Numbered from the stretch's first letter, positions 22,967 through 34,830 are shown. The stretch: 64,000 bases of DNA from Diploptera punctata (GCA_030220185.1 JASPKZ010009948.1:1-64000); one strand, 5' to 3'. A program made the numbers and translations. The notes: generated from the sequence alone by a model not told the origin.

Positions 22967-23821
22967 ATGCTAGGAAATTGTAACGATTTGGAATATTGGA
23001 GGCGTCAATTAGCTGGAGGAAATATTCGTAAATTCAAATCGTGATACATTGGCACGCAACGAGTTAATGGCAAATCCAGAAAACTAGTTAAACTTTGACA
23101 TATTTCTGGACAAGACGCGGAAAATAACACTCATCCGTGAATTAATAAATATGTAAGCAAAAATTAGTAATATTTAATAAGTATAATTGGCTTACTTAAT
23201 GTTCAATATAAATTACTTATAAGTTATTTTTTACCTTATTATTAGACATTAATTAATTGAAACAGTGTGTCAACAGCACGTATGGCTTTCTGCCTGTTTG
23301 ATCCATATTTGTAAATAATATTGTATTTATCTAACTTTCAGTCTAATAAAGTCCTACTACTCTATTAATACTAGGCCTACTGCGTATGGTTTAAATAAAT
23401 AATTAAATAACAATTTTCTAGATTAATTAATATACCTGGAAGTTTGTTACTCTCTATTAATCCGTTCTGATTTTGATAGAGAAGAGCTAGTGCTGTTATT
23501 TAACTTAACGACGCTCTTTAACAGGTAAGGTCATTAACTTCGCAAATCAAATCTGGGCAAGAGAGAGCCGAACAATTTGCGCAGATGCATCTTTATTAAC
23601 GCTTGTCTTACGTACCGTTACTTCGCGACATGGGATTCATTACTTTTAGATTACTTCTGAAACAATCCATACTCAGGATATTTACGTCCTGAAAAAAATA
23701 TATGAATCTTGGCGGGATTAGAAATCGGAACCTTGGAACCAGAGGAGAAAATGGCCCAACAGAACCGACTTATAGAGAAGAGCTTAACAATTTATATATA
23801 GGATACTAATTTTGAAGATCT
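22967..23821. other. No gene recognised
   Basis: AT-rich intron DNA without motif-bearing frames. Confidence 0.4.
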
Positions 23822-24190
23822 CGCGCCGTAGCCGAGTGGTTAAGGCAAAGAAATATTGGCGCAGAGCAACGGGACTTGCGCTGGTTCGAGCCCCCATGGG
23901 GGAAGACATTTTCTCATGGAATTTCGGCCAGCATGGGACCGGTGGCCACCCAGCATCGTGAAGCATTTGGGTAGCTACATTAAGTAGCGATTCCAGGTTG
24001 AGAAGACCAGCTATAACGGCTCGGGGATCCGGCACGCTGCCCACATCTCAACCCGACACTGGCTAGATGATTGCCTACCTCTGTGAATTACACATATGGA
24101 TGTGAGGCAAGCAGCCAGCTGGTAGGCCATTGCCTCTATAGGTATGCTCGCGCTTGGCAGTAATCCACTATTTATGAAGTCTATTAAATA
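23822..24190 (+). repeat. tRNA-derived SINE, type 4
   Basis: The head begins GCGCCGTAGCCGAGTGGTTA and has TGGTTCGAGCCCCCAT, good A and B boxes of a leucine/serine-type tRNA. The body is long (CCAGCATGGGACCGGTGGCC and GGATGTGAGGCAAGCAGCC). Single copy in this window. Confidence 0.75.
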
Positions 24191-24394
24191 TCGCCCCAGA
24201 TAGAATTTGGCGATAAATGTTTAAGAATGTCTCTAATTTCGTATCCAGGCCGAGAGTATCCTATTATTTTTCAATGTCAGATCGAAGAACGAAAGGGTAT
24301 CCTTAAATTTCAGATACTCTACAATGTCTGAGATTAAATATTGAAGACGAATGGTGCCCGATCTTCTTCTTCTTCTTATTCGGCTTTCCCCCAC

Positions 24395-26067
24395 TTATAG
24401 GTTTGCCGTCTTCAGTTTCCATTTATCTCTATCATTCCAATCTCCCTCTTCCAAATTCCTATCATCCATTATAGTTCTGACGTAGGTTTTCCATTTCCAT
24501 CTTGGTCTGCCACGTTTATTTCTTCCAGGAGGTGACCATTGGTATATATTTTTTGGCCATCTTTCATTTTCCATTCTTTGTACATGGCCATACCATTTAA
24601 GTATTTGATTTTCAATCCTCTTAACAACAGATGTGGTGACATTCATTCTCTCCAAAGGAATTCATTTCTTATTTTATCCTGTCTTGTTTTTTGGAGGCTT
24701 CTTCTAAAATAATCAAATTCAACTGTTCTAATTTTATTCTTTTGTAATTCCGTCAAAGACCAAGTTTCACTTCCATATGACAAAATATTCTGTATTATGC
24801 TCTTATAAATTTTCATTTTAGTTTCCTTTGTAATATTTTTATTCCAAATTATTCCATGTAATGTCTTAGTTGCATTTTTTGCCATTGCAATTTTAGTCTG
24901 TACATCTCTCTCACAGGTACCTAAACTTGTAATTATTGACCCAAGATATTTAAAAAATTCACACTTTTTTATTTTCCCTGTTTCAAGTATGAGGTCATCC
25001 ACATCCTTTCCCAAACACATATATTCTGTTTTCTGTAAATTTATATTCAGTCCCCATTTTTTATATTCTTCCATTAGTTTATTTATCATATATTTCATAT
25101 CATCTTCATCCCCTGCAAAAATTATTTGATCATCTGCAAACAACAATGAATGCAGTACTTTTCCTCCTATAGGAATACCCATTTCAGAACATTTTTTATA
25201 CCACAAGTTAAGAGCCTGGTCTAAATAAATGTTAAAAAGAATTGGTGATAAACTGCATCCCTGCTTAAGGCCTTTATTCACTGTGAATTCCTCTGTTAAA
25301 GTATTCTGTATTTTTACTTTAGCTTTTGTATTACTATAGATCCTCCTAACAATATTAATCCATTTATCACAGATATTCAGATTTCTCATTGCCGTCCATA
25401 ACAATTGTCGAGGTACACTATCATATGCCATCTCTAAATCAATAAAGGTCATATGTAGTTCTTTATTTTTTGCTAGGATTTTCTCTTGTAATTGTCTAAT
25501 ACAGAAAATATTATCAATACATGATCTTCCACTCCGGAATCCACATTGTTCTTCTCTTAAGTTATCTTTTATCTCCTTAAGTTTAAAATTTATAATTTTA
25601 CTAAAAATCCTAGCTGTTGAAGGTAAAACGCTTATACCTCTATAATTGGAACACAGTTTTTTATCACCTTTTTTAAAAATAGGAGTAATGTACGATAAAT
25701 TCCAGTCTTCTGGGATATCGTCTCCAATTTCAATTTTATTAAAAAGTTTTGTTAAAAATATTACTAAAATATCTCCTCCATGTTTTAGGAGTTCCGTCTG
25801 AATATTTCCTGGTCCTGGTGCTCTCCCATTTTTTGCCTCTTTCAAAGCTCTTTTTACTTCATCTTCTGTTATCTCTGGAGTGTCAAATTTATATTCTACA
25901 TCCGTATCTTGAAGTTGAAACTCATTTCTATTTTCTTGAAGTAAACCTTTATAATGTTGCATCCATTCTGATGGTCTTATCAACTGAATATTTATCTTCT
26001 TTCTTTCTTTCTGATTTCCTGATATTTTGTAATGTTTTCCAAGCTTCTTTGGATCTAGCATATCCAA
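24395..26067 (-). pseudogene. LINE family C reverse transcriptase
   Basis: A 474-residue open stretch (24,643-26,067) carries the whole RT domain: KRALKEAKNGRAPGPGN, SNYRGISVLPSTARI, HMTFIDLEMAYDSV (catalytic D), KGLKQGCSLSPILFNIY and LLFADDQIIFAG (FADD in place of YADD, with the two catalytic aspartates kept). A thumb region with KTEYMCLGKDVDD and SYGSETWSLTELQKN follows. One frameshift near 24,655 leads to the tail with ILKWYGHVQRMENERWPK and GRPRWKWKTYV. This is the best-preserved RT in the window, needing only one frame repair within its own region. Upstream lesions still break the element. Confidence 0.92.
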
Positions 26068-27190
26068 TCGAATGATCTATATTCGAGCATATATTATCCC
26101 AGTACTCATTTTTTGTTCTTCTCACTTCCACCTTTGTTTTATGTTTTAAAGTGATATATTCATTTCGAGATGTTGTTGAGTGATCTGATAACCAATTCAT
26201 CCGTGCTTTCTTTTTTTCTTCTAATAATTTTTTGATATCTTGATTAAAACATACATTATTTCTTTTTACTTCTACATTTTCTGTCCCAAGTGCTTCTAAA
26301 GCTGCTGAATGTATACTTTCCTTTAGTTGATCATACATTTCCACTGCAGATTTATTTAAATTTAAATTAAGTTTTTGTTTTAATCTTGATTGAAAAAGAT
26401 TTTTTATACTCTCATCATAGAGTAAACTTACTTTATATCTTTGTTCATTCAAAGGGGTTGTATTTATTCTGCCTTCCGTTACTTCAATATTTTGTTTTTT
26501 CCCAAAAGCATATAATGATCACTTCCGCAATCTGGTTTTCTATACACTCTAACATCTTTCACTATCATATCACGTTTTTTTTCACAATTATATAATCAAT
26601 TATTGATTTGAGACTTTTTGTTGGCTTGTTCTCATGTGTATTTATGTATTACCCGATGTTGGGAGAAACTATTCATTATCATAGAGGCATGTTGTTTACA
26701 TAAACTTATCAATCTATCTCCATTGTCATTTTCCACTTTTTCCCCAAATGGTCCAATCACTTCATCTTTCATTCTACTTCCTACTCGACTATTAAAATAT
26801 CCTGTTATTATTACTTCTTGATGTTTTTTTATTTTGTCCAAAATTTCTGACAGTTTGTCAAAAAATTATTTTTTCTCTATGGTTGTTGCATCCTCATTTA
26901 TGGCATATACTCCTATTACTATAAGCTCTATCCCAAAAAGTTTGAGATTTAACTTAATAATTCTTTCTTCAATTTCTTCCCAAGACACTATATTGTTTAC
27001 CAACTTATTTTTTATCAAAATGGATATACCTCTTTTTGCTCTACTAGTTTTTGGTTTCCTAATTGTTCCTGTCCTTTCCCTTTCTTTTTTGTTTCTGAGA
27101 GCACCATAATATCTGCATTCATTGCTGTAATCTCATCTATTACTTCCTGTTCTTTAGTGTTCAAGCCTTGAACATTTCATGTGCCAATAT
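25949..27190 (-). pseudogene. LINE family C endonuclease and linker, broken
   Basis: The endonuclease starts as FDIGT, a stop replacing the usual Trp of GTWNVQGL (near 27,178), then NVQGLNTKEQEVIDEITAMN and MVLSETKKKGKG. A middle piece at 26,632-26,841 reads VIITGYFNSRVGSRMKDEVI, corresponding to the GDFNAR-type active-site block with D changed to Y. The 26,452-25,949 frame is a lysine-rich linker (EKKKARMNWLSDH, KNEYWDNICSNI). Several frameshifts separate these pieces. Confidence 0.85.
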
Positions 27191-27714
27191 CAAAGGTCCG
27201 TTTTCGTAGCTTAAGTCTGTCATATTTAAATCCATCCGACTGGCATATTTTACTGAAGTACGTAGCGATATATTTTTTTCCAGGGCCAGGTTTCCAGCTT
27301 GACGCCTAACCCCCAGATATGGAGGACCTGGTTTTTTTTTAGGGTTTGCTCCCTTAGCCGACAGGTCTCAGTTTTAAGGCGCTGAGAGCTCGCCTTTCGT
27401 CCCATCCTGTTTGCTACAGTCTATTAGGACTGCTGTCAAGGAGCACGACGAGAACGTAGGATTAGGACTTGCTGGCAGAGCTGCTAAAAAATTCGCAGTG
27501 GCATTACTCGAGATTTATTAAGGTATACATAGTCAGCATCTGTACCCTTCTCGAGGCCGTACCAACCATTTGCTCCCCGAGAATCTGGATAATGTGTTAT
27601 ATTTATTTTAATTATTTAATGAATAAAATTACACAAATCAAATTATAAAATGCGCTTATACAAATTAATGGTATGCATAGCGTATGATTAAAACAATACA
27701 CTACAAGGTGGGAA

Positions 27715-27945
27715 ATCGCGAGTTCGATTTACGAAGGGGGTAAGAATTTTTAAACTGGTCCAAACCTTCTAGCAGCACTATAGTTCTGGAATCGACTCAG
27801 CCGCTAACGGAAATGAGTACCATGCGGATTTTCTGGTGGTAAAGACTACCGTCACGCAGGAGCGATAAACCAATTAAGATCTTGTGACGATTGATTATAA
27901 AATGTGGAAGCTTTAATTCCTACTACCCATGGGACATATTTATAT
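27715..27945 (+). repeat. SINE type 2
   Basis: The B-box-like GCGAGTTCGATTTACG is followed by the family body (GGTCCAAACCTTCTAGCAGC and AATGAGTACCATGCGGA). Diverged but complete in order. Confidence 0.65.
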
Positions 27946-28032
27946 CTTGGTGAGTTCAATTAACTTCTATCTATGAAACATTACTGTTGTAGCGTAAGAC
28001 GATACGTTACAAGCCGGACGGACTTGAGTTGA

Positions 28033-28190
28033 ACTAACTCACTGGCACTATTGAACCGTAGGTTCATAGACTCCCGGACATGAGTTCTCTATTCATTCCT
28101 ATCCCCAGTCAACGTCATTCATCATCCTCCATATAATTTAAGTCTCTCAAATCATGATTACTCTCCCATCTCATTTTGGCATGCGCACTA
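28033..28190 (-). mobile_element. LINE family A 3'-end fragment
   Basis: The minus-strand end begins TAACTCACTGGCACTATTGA and matches the 3' ends at 33,551 and 41,310. Only about 160 bp remain. Confidence 0.75.
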
Positions 28191-28204
28191 ACAAAATAAA
28201 GAAG

Positions 28205-28345
28205 TGAGTATCAGGCATATGTTCAGGAGGTAAAAGCGGCCGTCTGCATGTCTAGAAACCCAGCTGACATCTTGGTACCGATTGTGGTCAGAGCCTTAAC
28301 CTCCCACCACTCTAAGGGCCTCCTCAGACCTGTAGTGAGATCATA
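28205..28345 (+). repeat. SINE type 2, 5'-truncated
   Basis: It carries only the second half of the family body: GCGGCCGTCTGCATG, AACCCAGCTGACATCTTGG and CTAAGGGCCTCCTCAGACC. Confidence 0.65.
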
Positions 28346-28690
28346 TTTGATTGTTTTTCTATTTCAATCTTCAGGGACCTGTTTAGTTCATTGGTTTTAG
28401 AATCAATACATTATCAACAAAAATTTAATCTATCCTTTGGAAAAATTATGTCCCAATTTACCATATTATTGCATAAATATTTTATTAGCTGTATAACAAC
28501 CATTTCTTGGAGCAATTTTTGAATCGTTATAAGAATAAAAACAATTACTTCCTCTTAATCCGCTCCGATTCTTCTAATTCTTTCAGGTTTGAGTAGTGTG
28601 AGTTTTTGTTTAATAGGATTGTCTTCTGCCATTCTGATAATTTTGCCAGCCTAACATACTCTAGTTATCTTTATATACTTAACAATGCAG
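28346..28690. other. No gene recognised
   Basis: AT-rich spacer between SINE and LINE fragments. Confidence 0.4.
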
Positions 28691-29640
28691 GGTTTCTGAA
28701 TCTTCTTCTTCTTCTTCTTCATCCATCCAAGTCTTAGACCCATCGGCCTGTTACGGTCTCACTAATGAATGTCATATTCAGCGGTTCCTTGGACGGCCGA
28801 GAGACCACTTCCCTGTTGGACAATAACGAAGAATAGACTAGGGAACTCTATCTAAACTCATTCGTCGCAAATGATTCATCCAGTTGTTCTGGTATCTATG
28901 TACGTATTCAATGACCGGTTCTAAACGTAGTTCCTTCAATATATCCTTGCGTTTTGTGATCCCATTTGGTATATCCAGCTGTATACCTCATGAATCCCAA
29001 TTCACTAGAAGTTTAACCTGCTCTTTTCTCCTTTACTCAAAGTCCATGCCTCACTGCCGTAGCAAAGTGCAAGTCTTGCTAAGGTTTTGTATAACCGTAC
29101 TCTGGTATCTCTGTGGACTAGCGAAGGTTTCATTGCTGAATTTATTGTTTCCATGGTATTATTAACATTAATAATTTTATTTGCTATATTTACTTCATGC
29201 AAGTGTGTTAATGAGTATCCAAAGTAGGAATTTACTCTTTCCAGTATTTTTGAATCTATACAAATTTTTATATGTACAGGGTATTTTCCTTGAAAAACCA
29301 TAATTTCTGTTTTCTCTGTATTGCTTTTCGTGTTATGTTTATGGCTATTTTCTTAAAATTATGTACTGAATATTGTAATTCGTCCTCTGAGGATGCCACT
29401 AATGCTATATCATCTGAGAAAATTAACGGTATCCAATTTAATATATCTATTCAATTGTATATGTCCATGAAATTATTCTCTATATTCTCAAACTATTTGA
29501 TTCATATATAAGATAAATAGAAGTAATGATAGAAGGTATCCTTGTCTCACTCCTGTATGAATTCGTGCCATTGTGATTGTTTATAGTCACTTCTTATTGT
29601 AATTAAATTAGATTTGAACAGGTTGTACAGGATTTATGAA
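28691..29640 (-). mobile_element. LINE family E, 5'-truncated
   Basis: It ends in a (GAA)n tail at 28,698-28,720. The longest frame (29,005-29,301) reads YPVHIKICIDSKILERVNSY, FGYSLTHLHEVN, KTLARLALCYGSEAWTLSKG. That is the segment after the RT catalytic core. Farther 5', MARIHTGVRQGYLLSSI is RT motif B with damage. A 3' stub of the same family lies at 41,396-41,505. Confidence 0.8.
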
Positions 29641-29744
29641 TAAGGAATACAATTCATGATTTACCTTATTCTCCACCTTCCATTTTCATTTTTTGTCCAA
29701 ATATCCTGCTAATGACTTTTCTCGTAAAAAATCATTAAAAAAAC

Positions 29745-30190
29745 ATAAATGAAAAAACTAAAATAATAACATTATACACACCAAAACGGATAAAGGCAAC
29801 TCCATATTACTGATAAATAAAGACGAATACATAAACAAATCAATTTATAGAATAGAATAATCAATAACAAATGGACATAAAATAATATTTATTCTTCGAC
29901 AATAAAAGCATTACCAGAAATACATAAGCAAAATATCATACCAATAAAACCAGCCTTCAACTGCAGAAATGCGCCCAATTTTAAATTGTCTAAACTAATT
30001 GCTAAAAGCTTAAAGAAGAAATAACACTGAAGAATAAATACGCAAATAAAAGTTTCATACAATCTAGCTAACAAAATTCAAAACATAAAAATCAATAAAA
30101 ACGCCGATATCGAAAGCTTGTAAACAAGTATAACAATAAACGAGACAATGAAAATAATAGGTGAAAAGTTAAAAGAAACAAATTGGATAA
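29745..30190 (+). pseudogene. Penelope-like reverse transcriptase fragment
   Basis: In changing frames the + strand gives TKTDKGNSILLINKDEYINK (29,781 on), then IKALPEIHKQNIIPIKPAFN with CRNAPNFKLSKLIAKSL (29,905-30,020), then VSYNLANKIQNIKINKN and TSITINETMKIIGEKL (30,045-30,170). The order KxDKGN, LPxIHK...IPI+P, CRNAP-KL matches the RT core of Penelope-like elements as I know it, and differs from LINE RTs. Stops follow RIE and LKKK. The catalytic YADD region is absent. Confidence 0.75.
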
Positions 30191-30649
30191 TAATTATGTC
30201 GGACAATTCGGAAAAAAATTTTTTAGAAATTTGAAGAAACATAAATACTGAAACCATCTCACGCCTCTATACATTAAAAATAAATACAAGTACTAAAACA
30301 GTTACTGAAGATGGAATAAGAAATTCTCAAAGGGCTACAACATTTAATGAATTTTAATTTTTTGAGGGCAATTGTCATTTCAAGTACAAAAATTAACTTT
30401 TTACATAACTTGAACGGTGGTTCAGAATGAATTTTATAAGTATTGACTGTACTGTTTTTCATTACTTTTCGAGAGTCTCCAACACACTCTACCATATGTA
30501 AAGATATACGTTAATACACGGTCAATTTAGTTTTTTAATCCACCAAATGTAATTTTAACGTGTGTTTGAGGGCATAATAGCATTTGTTAGCCAAGAAAAC
30601 TCTATTTGGTATTTATTTTCTATATTATTATAAATGTGATCCCACAACA
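30191..30649. other. No gene recognised
   Basis: A short unassigned frame at 30,274-30,495 on minus has no known motif. Confidence 0.4.
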
Positions 30650-30928
30650 GGCCCGGAGGCCCTTGGGGTAGTGGGAGGTTAAGGCTCCCACTTTTTCTAG
30701 ACAATCGGCACTTTTATGTCAGCCGGGTTGTCAGCCCTGCGTGACGGCCGCCTTTACCCCAGAACAAGCATCTGGTACTCATTTCCGTTAGAGGCTGAGT
30801 CGACCCCAGGGCCATAGTGCCGCCAGAAGGTTTGGGTCAGTTTTAAAAATCCTGACCCCAAAGGGACTTGAACCCTCGACCCTCCGGCTTGTAGCTCAGT
30901 GCCTTAACCACTACGCTACGGCGTGCCC
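30650..30928 (-). repeat. SINE type 2, full-length reference copy
   Basis: This is the most intact copy. The left end is CAGGCCCGGAGGCCCTTGG, the body TCGACCCCAGGGCCATAGTG, and the right-hand tRNA-like head has GGGACTTGAACCCTCGACC and CTTAACCACTACGCTACGGC. Confidence 0.85.
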
Positions 30929-32086
30929 CTCTATATTATTATACCAATCGTTAATTACAGCCAGGCCTAGCTGAATCTAAATCAAAACAAACGTTACAGG
31001 TTAGATATTACGCGGAGTATAGGGAGATGTGTGGAAATGAATGGGTCTTGCATTCGTCCAATTGCTCCACAACTGTGTAATATGTTCAGGGTTTCACTTC
31101 TGGTAGACGTATTGATGCACTTATGAAGTGTGCATTGTTATGTTTATGTTTGTTGCTCTGTGTTTACTAGCATCGACAATAGTGCATAGTGTTTGATTAC
31201 TTTCTGTAGGTCTATAATTGTAATTGACTGCTGTATTATACCAATTTTTGCTGCACCTAACTATACCTGGTCCCTTCTTGACGCTGCGCTGTGTTTCTAT
31301 TGCTCCCTTGCATGCAAGTTTACGTCGTTTTAACAATCGGGCAATAGGCCTAATGCACTTGCCCTGGTTATAAATGTACCCAAATACTTAAATTCCTCAG
31401 TTTTTTGTACAATCCCGTAAAGTGTGAAAACGTGAAATATGGCTTCTTTCAAAATTATCGATTCAATAACAATGCAATTGTAAGAGGAAAAGATTAAGAG
31501 ATAAAAGTGGATTAAGAATACAGCAGTTGAGTTTAGTAGAATAATGAATAAATAACAGTTTACAACAGTGCATGCAGAATTAACTAAAGGAAAACAGAAC
31601 AGTTATTTACATACAATGTACATTATATGGTGGTTTAATCATGCCAGGATATCCTCAGCACGAAATCCCGTGGTCCTTCACCTTAAGTCCAAAGATACGA
31701 AAACATTTTTACAGCCTTGAACTTGTTCTGCAGGGAAACAGACTGGACACCTTTCTAACCGTCACCGTGATCTAGGAATACATTTGACTCCCATTGTAAC
31801 GGGTCCGAGTTCGATTCCTGTTAAACTTTAATTCAAATTATGAGATACTTCTAAGATTTCTTTTACTCTGAAGAAACCGTAGGCAGTATTCATTACCAAT
31901 TGAAATCGGAAACTTTCAAGCAACAATTTACATTGGTTAAAGTTATATAGTGTATCACATTTTATTGTAATACTTGTAACTTGACTTAATTGATAAATTA
32001 CAATTCTTTAGATGTGTTTGTAAATTCTTCATTATTTAAAACTAATAAATTATTCTTATACATAGACTTTTATACTGCACATGTCC
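30929..32086. other. No gene recognised; one tRNA-like scrap
   Basis: A tRNA-like remnant lies at about 31,765-31,830 (GGGTCCGAGTTCGATTCCTG). A 71-residue minus-strand frame at 31,121-31,336 is basic and has no family motif. Confidence 0.4.
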
Positions 32087-32392
32087 ACCGCTGTGGTATC
32101 GAGATAAGCGTGCTGCTTTGTCACGCAGCGGGCCCGGGTTCGATTCCTGGTGGGACAGGTTCCTAGGTGAGATTTTTTTCGGGGTTTTTTCCTCACGTGT
32201 GAGACAAATGTCAGAAGTTTAGGGCCCAACGGTCCCCGAAAATCATCGGGCCATCAACATTATCATCATCGTCCTTCACCGGTGCGGGAAGCTACCATAC
32301 CTACTTATAGTTCCCTAATAAATCTGCAAAGCATAGCATGAAAATGCTATGATTGCTGTGAAAGATCTCGAGCAAAATTACGAAGGATGGAT
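32087..32392 (+). repeat. tRNA-derived SINE, type 1, plus-strand copy
   Basis: The head has CCACCGCTGTGGTATCGAGA (A box) and GGGCCCGGGTTCGATTCCTG (canonical B box). The body reads AGACAAATGTCAGAAGTTTA and ends with GCATAGCATGAAAATGCTAT. This orientation shows the family's natural 5' to 3' order. Confidence 0.85.
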
Positions 32393-32519
32393 ACTGTACA
32401 TAATTTATTATCGTTTATATTACTATTATTATTGCTGTTGTAAGCTGTACTAAGGATGGATACTGTACATAATTATTATCATTTATATTACTATTATTAT
32501 TGCTGTTGTAAGCTGTAAA
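32386..32519. repeat. 67-bp tandem duplication
   Basis: The unit starting AAGGATGGATACTGTACATA and ending GTTGTAAGCTGTA occurs twice in a row with few differences, at the 3' edge of the SINE. Confidence 0.85.
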
Positions 32520-32539
32520 TAGGTACATAGACCCCACCT

Positions 32540-33050
32540 GTGTTTGAACTCGAACTCTAAGTCAGCATTGTAGTCATTTATCCATCTGTTCTACAGCCTC
32601 CCTATTCCACCATATCCTCCGTCATTCTTCTGTGTTTCTAGCCATCGTCTTCTAATTCCTTACTCCCAGATTTGTAATGGCATCTTCATGTTCAGTGTCC
32701 TCCCATCGCCCCCTCGGTCATCACACTGCACTGTCCTCCTTCCTCCAAAGTGCGCCTGTAGGACTTTTCTTAGTCCTCGTTTTTCGTCTATTCTTATCAC
32801 ATGTCCAGCCTTTGTAGTCTTTTCAGTCTAATAACATCTTAGATTTGAGATTCTTTGTATAACTGTCTCAATTTTTCAAATTCCCTCATGGTTAATTGGC
32901 CCGCAGATATTTTAGAGTTTCTTCGTTTCCTATACATCTATGAATTTTGTAGTATTTTGTGAAAGGGCCCAGGTTTCACTTCCATCTATTAGTGTAGGTC
33001 ATATTACTGTTTTATGTAACATAATTTTGTTTTGCTATGGGTTTTTTTTA
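32540..33050 (-). mobile_element. LINE C-terminal fragment
   Basis: The minus strand reads NRWKWNLGPFHKILQ and RKRRNSKISAGQLT, then LKRLQRLDM and IRRRWLET in shifting frames. This resembles the zinc-knuckle-free C-terminal tail of the window's other LINEs, and is too decayed to assign to a family. Confidence 0.6.
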
Positions 33051-33274
33051 CTCGATAGAGAATGTAGGAACATAAAGTTAATAAAATTAGTTAATGGCAA
33101 ACATGTGAATAATATTTTACTATAGTATACTAATGTTGTATCATATCAAAGTAAATATAACAATAAAAAGGGAGATAATATGCTATGAGTCCACTTACAT
33201 AAATGGAAATAAGAAACCGAAGAACGCACAAATCATTGTTGCAGTATGTGAATAATTACCAGAGAAAATATATA

Positions 33275-33276
<2 letters not shown>

Positions 33277-33319
<43 letters not shown>

Positions 33320-33440
33320 ATAAGGAAAATAAATGCCTGGACGGGATTCGAACCCGGATCTCTGAGTCTGTACCTCAGCGTAATATCCATTACACTACCA
33401 GGCGAATCCAATTCAAACACTTATTTTTCTTATATATGTA
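33277..33440 (-). repeat. (AT)n tract and tRNA-derived SINE type 5
   Basis: A 38-bp AT tract precedes AAATAAATGCCTGGACGGGA, then TTCGAACCCGGATCTCTGAG and ATTACACTACCAGGCGA. In minus orientation these are a tRNA-like A box (GGTAGTGTAATGG) and B box (GGGTTCGAATCCC). Confidence 0.8.
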
Positions 33441-33515
33441 TTATACTCTCCATTATTACTAGATGTCGCGAGAACACTGTCTTCACTGCCATCTAGTAGC
33501 TAACTATATCAAGTA

Positions 33516-33516
33516 A

Positions 33517-33549
<33 letters not shown>

Positions 33550-33959
33550 CTTACTTACTTACTGGCACTATCGAACCCGTAGGTTCATGGCCGCGCGGAC
33601 ATAAGCTCTCCATACATCCCTATCCTGAGCTAATGCTTTCCAATCATTCCCTGTATAATCTACTTCCCTCAAATCATCTTTAATGTTGTTCTCCCACCTC
33701 ATTCTTGGTCTACCAACTGTGCGTTTTCCTTCTGGCTTTCCTACAAGAAGCTTCCATGCACGTCTTTCATTCCCCATACGCGCAACATGTCCTGCCCATC
33801 GCAGTCTACGAGACTTAACTGTTCTTATTATATCTGGCTTCCTATAAAGACCATGTAGTTCATTGTTATGTAGTCTTCTCCATTCACCTGTCTCTTCATC
33901 TCTCTTTGGTCCAAAAATTTTCCTAAGAACTTTATTCTCAAATACTCGCAATCTCCTTT

Positions 33960-33961
<2 letters not shown>
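33516..33961 (-). mobile_element. LINE family A 3' end, well preserved
   Basis: A 5'-truncated copy whose frame is still open for about 130 residues: RRLRVFENKVLRKIFGPKRD, IIRTVKSRRLRWAGHVARMG, GRPRMRWENNIKDDLREVDY and ending MNLRVR. The 3' tail is (GTAA)n at 33,551-33,562, then an AT tract. It gives the reference sequence for the GHVARM/GRPRMRW family in the window. Confidence 0.9.
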
Positions 33962-34001
<40 letters not shown>

Positions 34002-34047
34002 TCATCATCATCATGAACAACTTCGTTTTAGGCCATGTGGCCTGTAC

Positions 34048-34102
<55 letters not shown>
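33962..34102. repeat. (AT)n tract split by a LINE 3' stub, then (GT)n
   Basis: AT repeats at 33,962-33,998 and 34,052-34,084 flank a 50-bp insert that is, on minus, the extreme 3' end of the LINE at 4,856-6,845: GTACAGGCCACATGGCCTAA then a (GAT)n tail. A GT run closes the tract. Confidence 0.85.
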
Positions 34103-34104
<2 letters not shown>

Positions 34105-34313
34105 TGATTTTTTTCCGAGAAAAATATCAGGATATCTCTTAAAATTGAACGAGAACTGGAAATATTTAACCTACATTGCCATATTTACAATGGAAAACAT
34201 GCATTAGTCCTTATTCATATGGAGCAGCAAACTTGTCCATATGGGGCGCCAGATTATCTTATAAACTCAAAAACAATTTCTCATAGAATATTCTGAAGTA
34301 CAAAGATTTAAAG

Positions 34314-34830
34314 TATATTTATATATATAAATGTATGTCTGTCTGTTTGTTATACGCTGCCATACGTTCATCTGCTTATGATGGGGCTTTTTGCAAAATA
34401 TTCAAGAGTTTTCCGGGAAGGTTTTAGGCTATAAGAGAGTTGTAATGCTCAACCCCTTCACCCTTAACAATCATCCTCGGTAGTGAAAAATGTGAAAAAA
34501 GTAGCTTTTTAGACGTTTAAATGGCTTATGCTGCCTAAACCATAACAAATGCATCAATTTAATGTTAACAAAATTGAATATCTCAAAACACTACAAAAAA
34601 GTCCCGACAGCATATGTTTATCTTTAACGGATAACTCACAATATCCATTTTTGTCTTTCATTGATGTCACGATGATCGGAATAAGTGGATTCCTGGGCAA
34701 AACCGGGTAATTAGAAATAATTACGAAATAAATGGATAATTATTTTTCCTTTTACTTATTAAACTGAACATAAAATCACATTAATTTTCATTTATGTAGG
34801 CGTAGCATCGCACGCCGGGTATTACCTCGT
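34314..34830 (+). mobile_element. Non-autonomous Helitron-like element, copy 2
   Basis: It shares the order of copy 1 at 1,989: a TATATATAAATGTATGTCTG start, GGGGCTTTTTGCAAAATATT, AGCATATGTTTATCT and GCACGCCGGGTATTACCTCG. It has only one of the tandem 3' units. No ORF. Confidence 0.6.

Larger units (their letters stand above)
24361..27580 (-). mobile_element. Nearly full-length LINE, family C
   Basis: Minus-strand non-LTR retrotransposon of about 3.2 kb. In order it has a 5' leader (27,240-27,580), an APE-type endonuclease (about 26,630-27,190), a basic linker, a reverse transcriptase, a C-terminal GHVQRM...GRPRWKW segment and a (GAA)n tail at 24,361-24,380. I did not find a convincing target duplication. 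The 5' limit is approximate. Confidence 0.9.

Noticed and set aside
23822..23900. Functional leucine-type tRNA gene
   Set aside because: The A and B boxes are good, but the sequence continues into a SINE body and the acceptor stem does not close.
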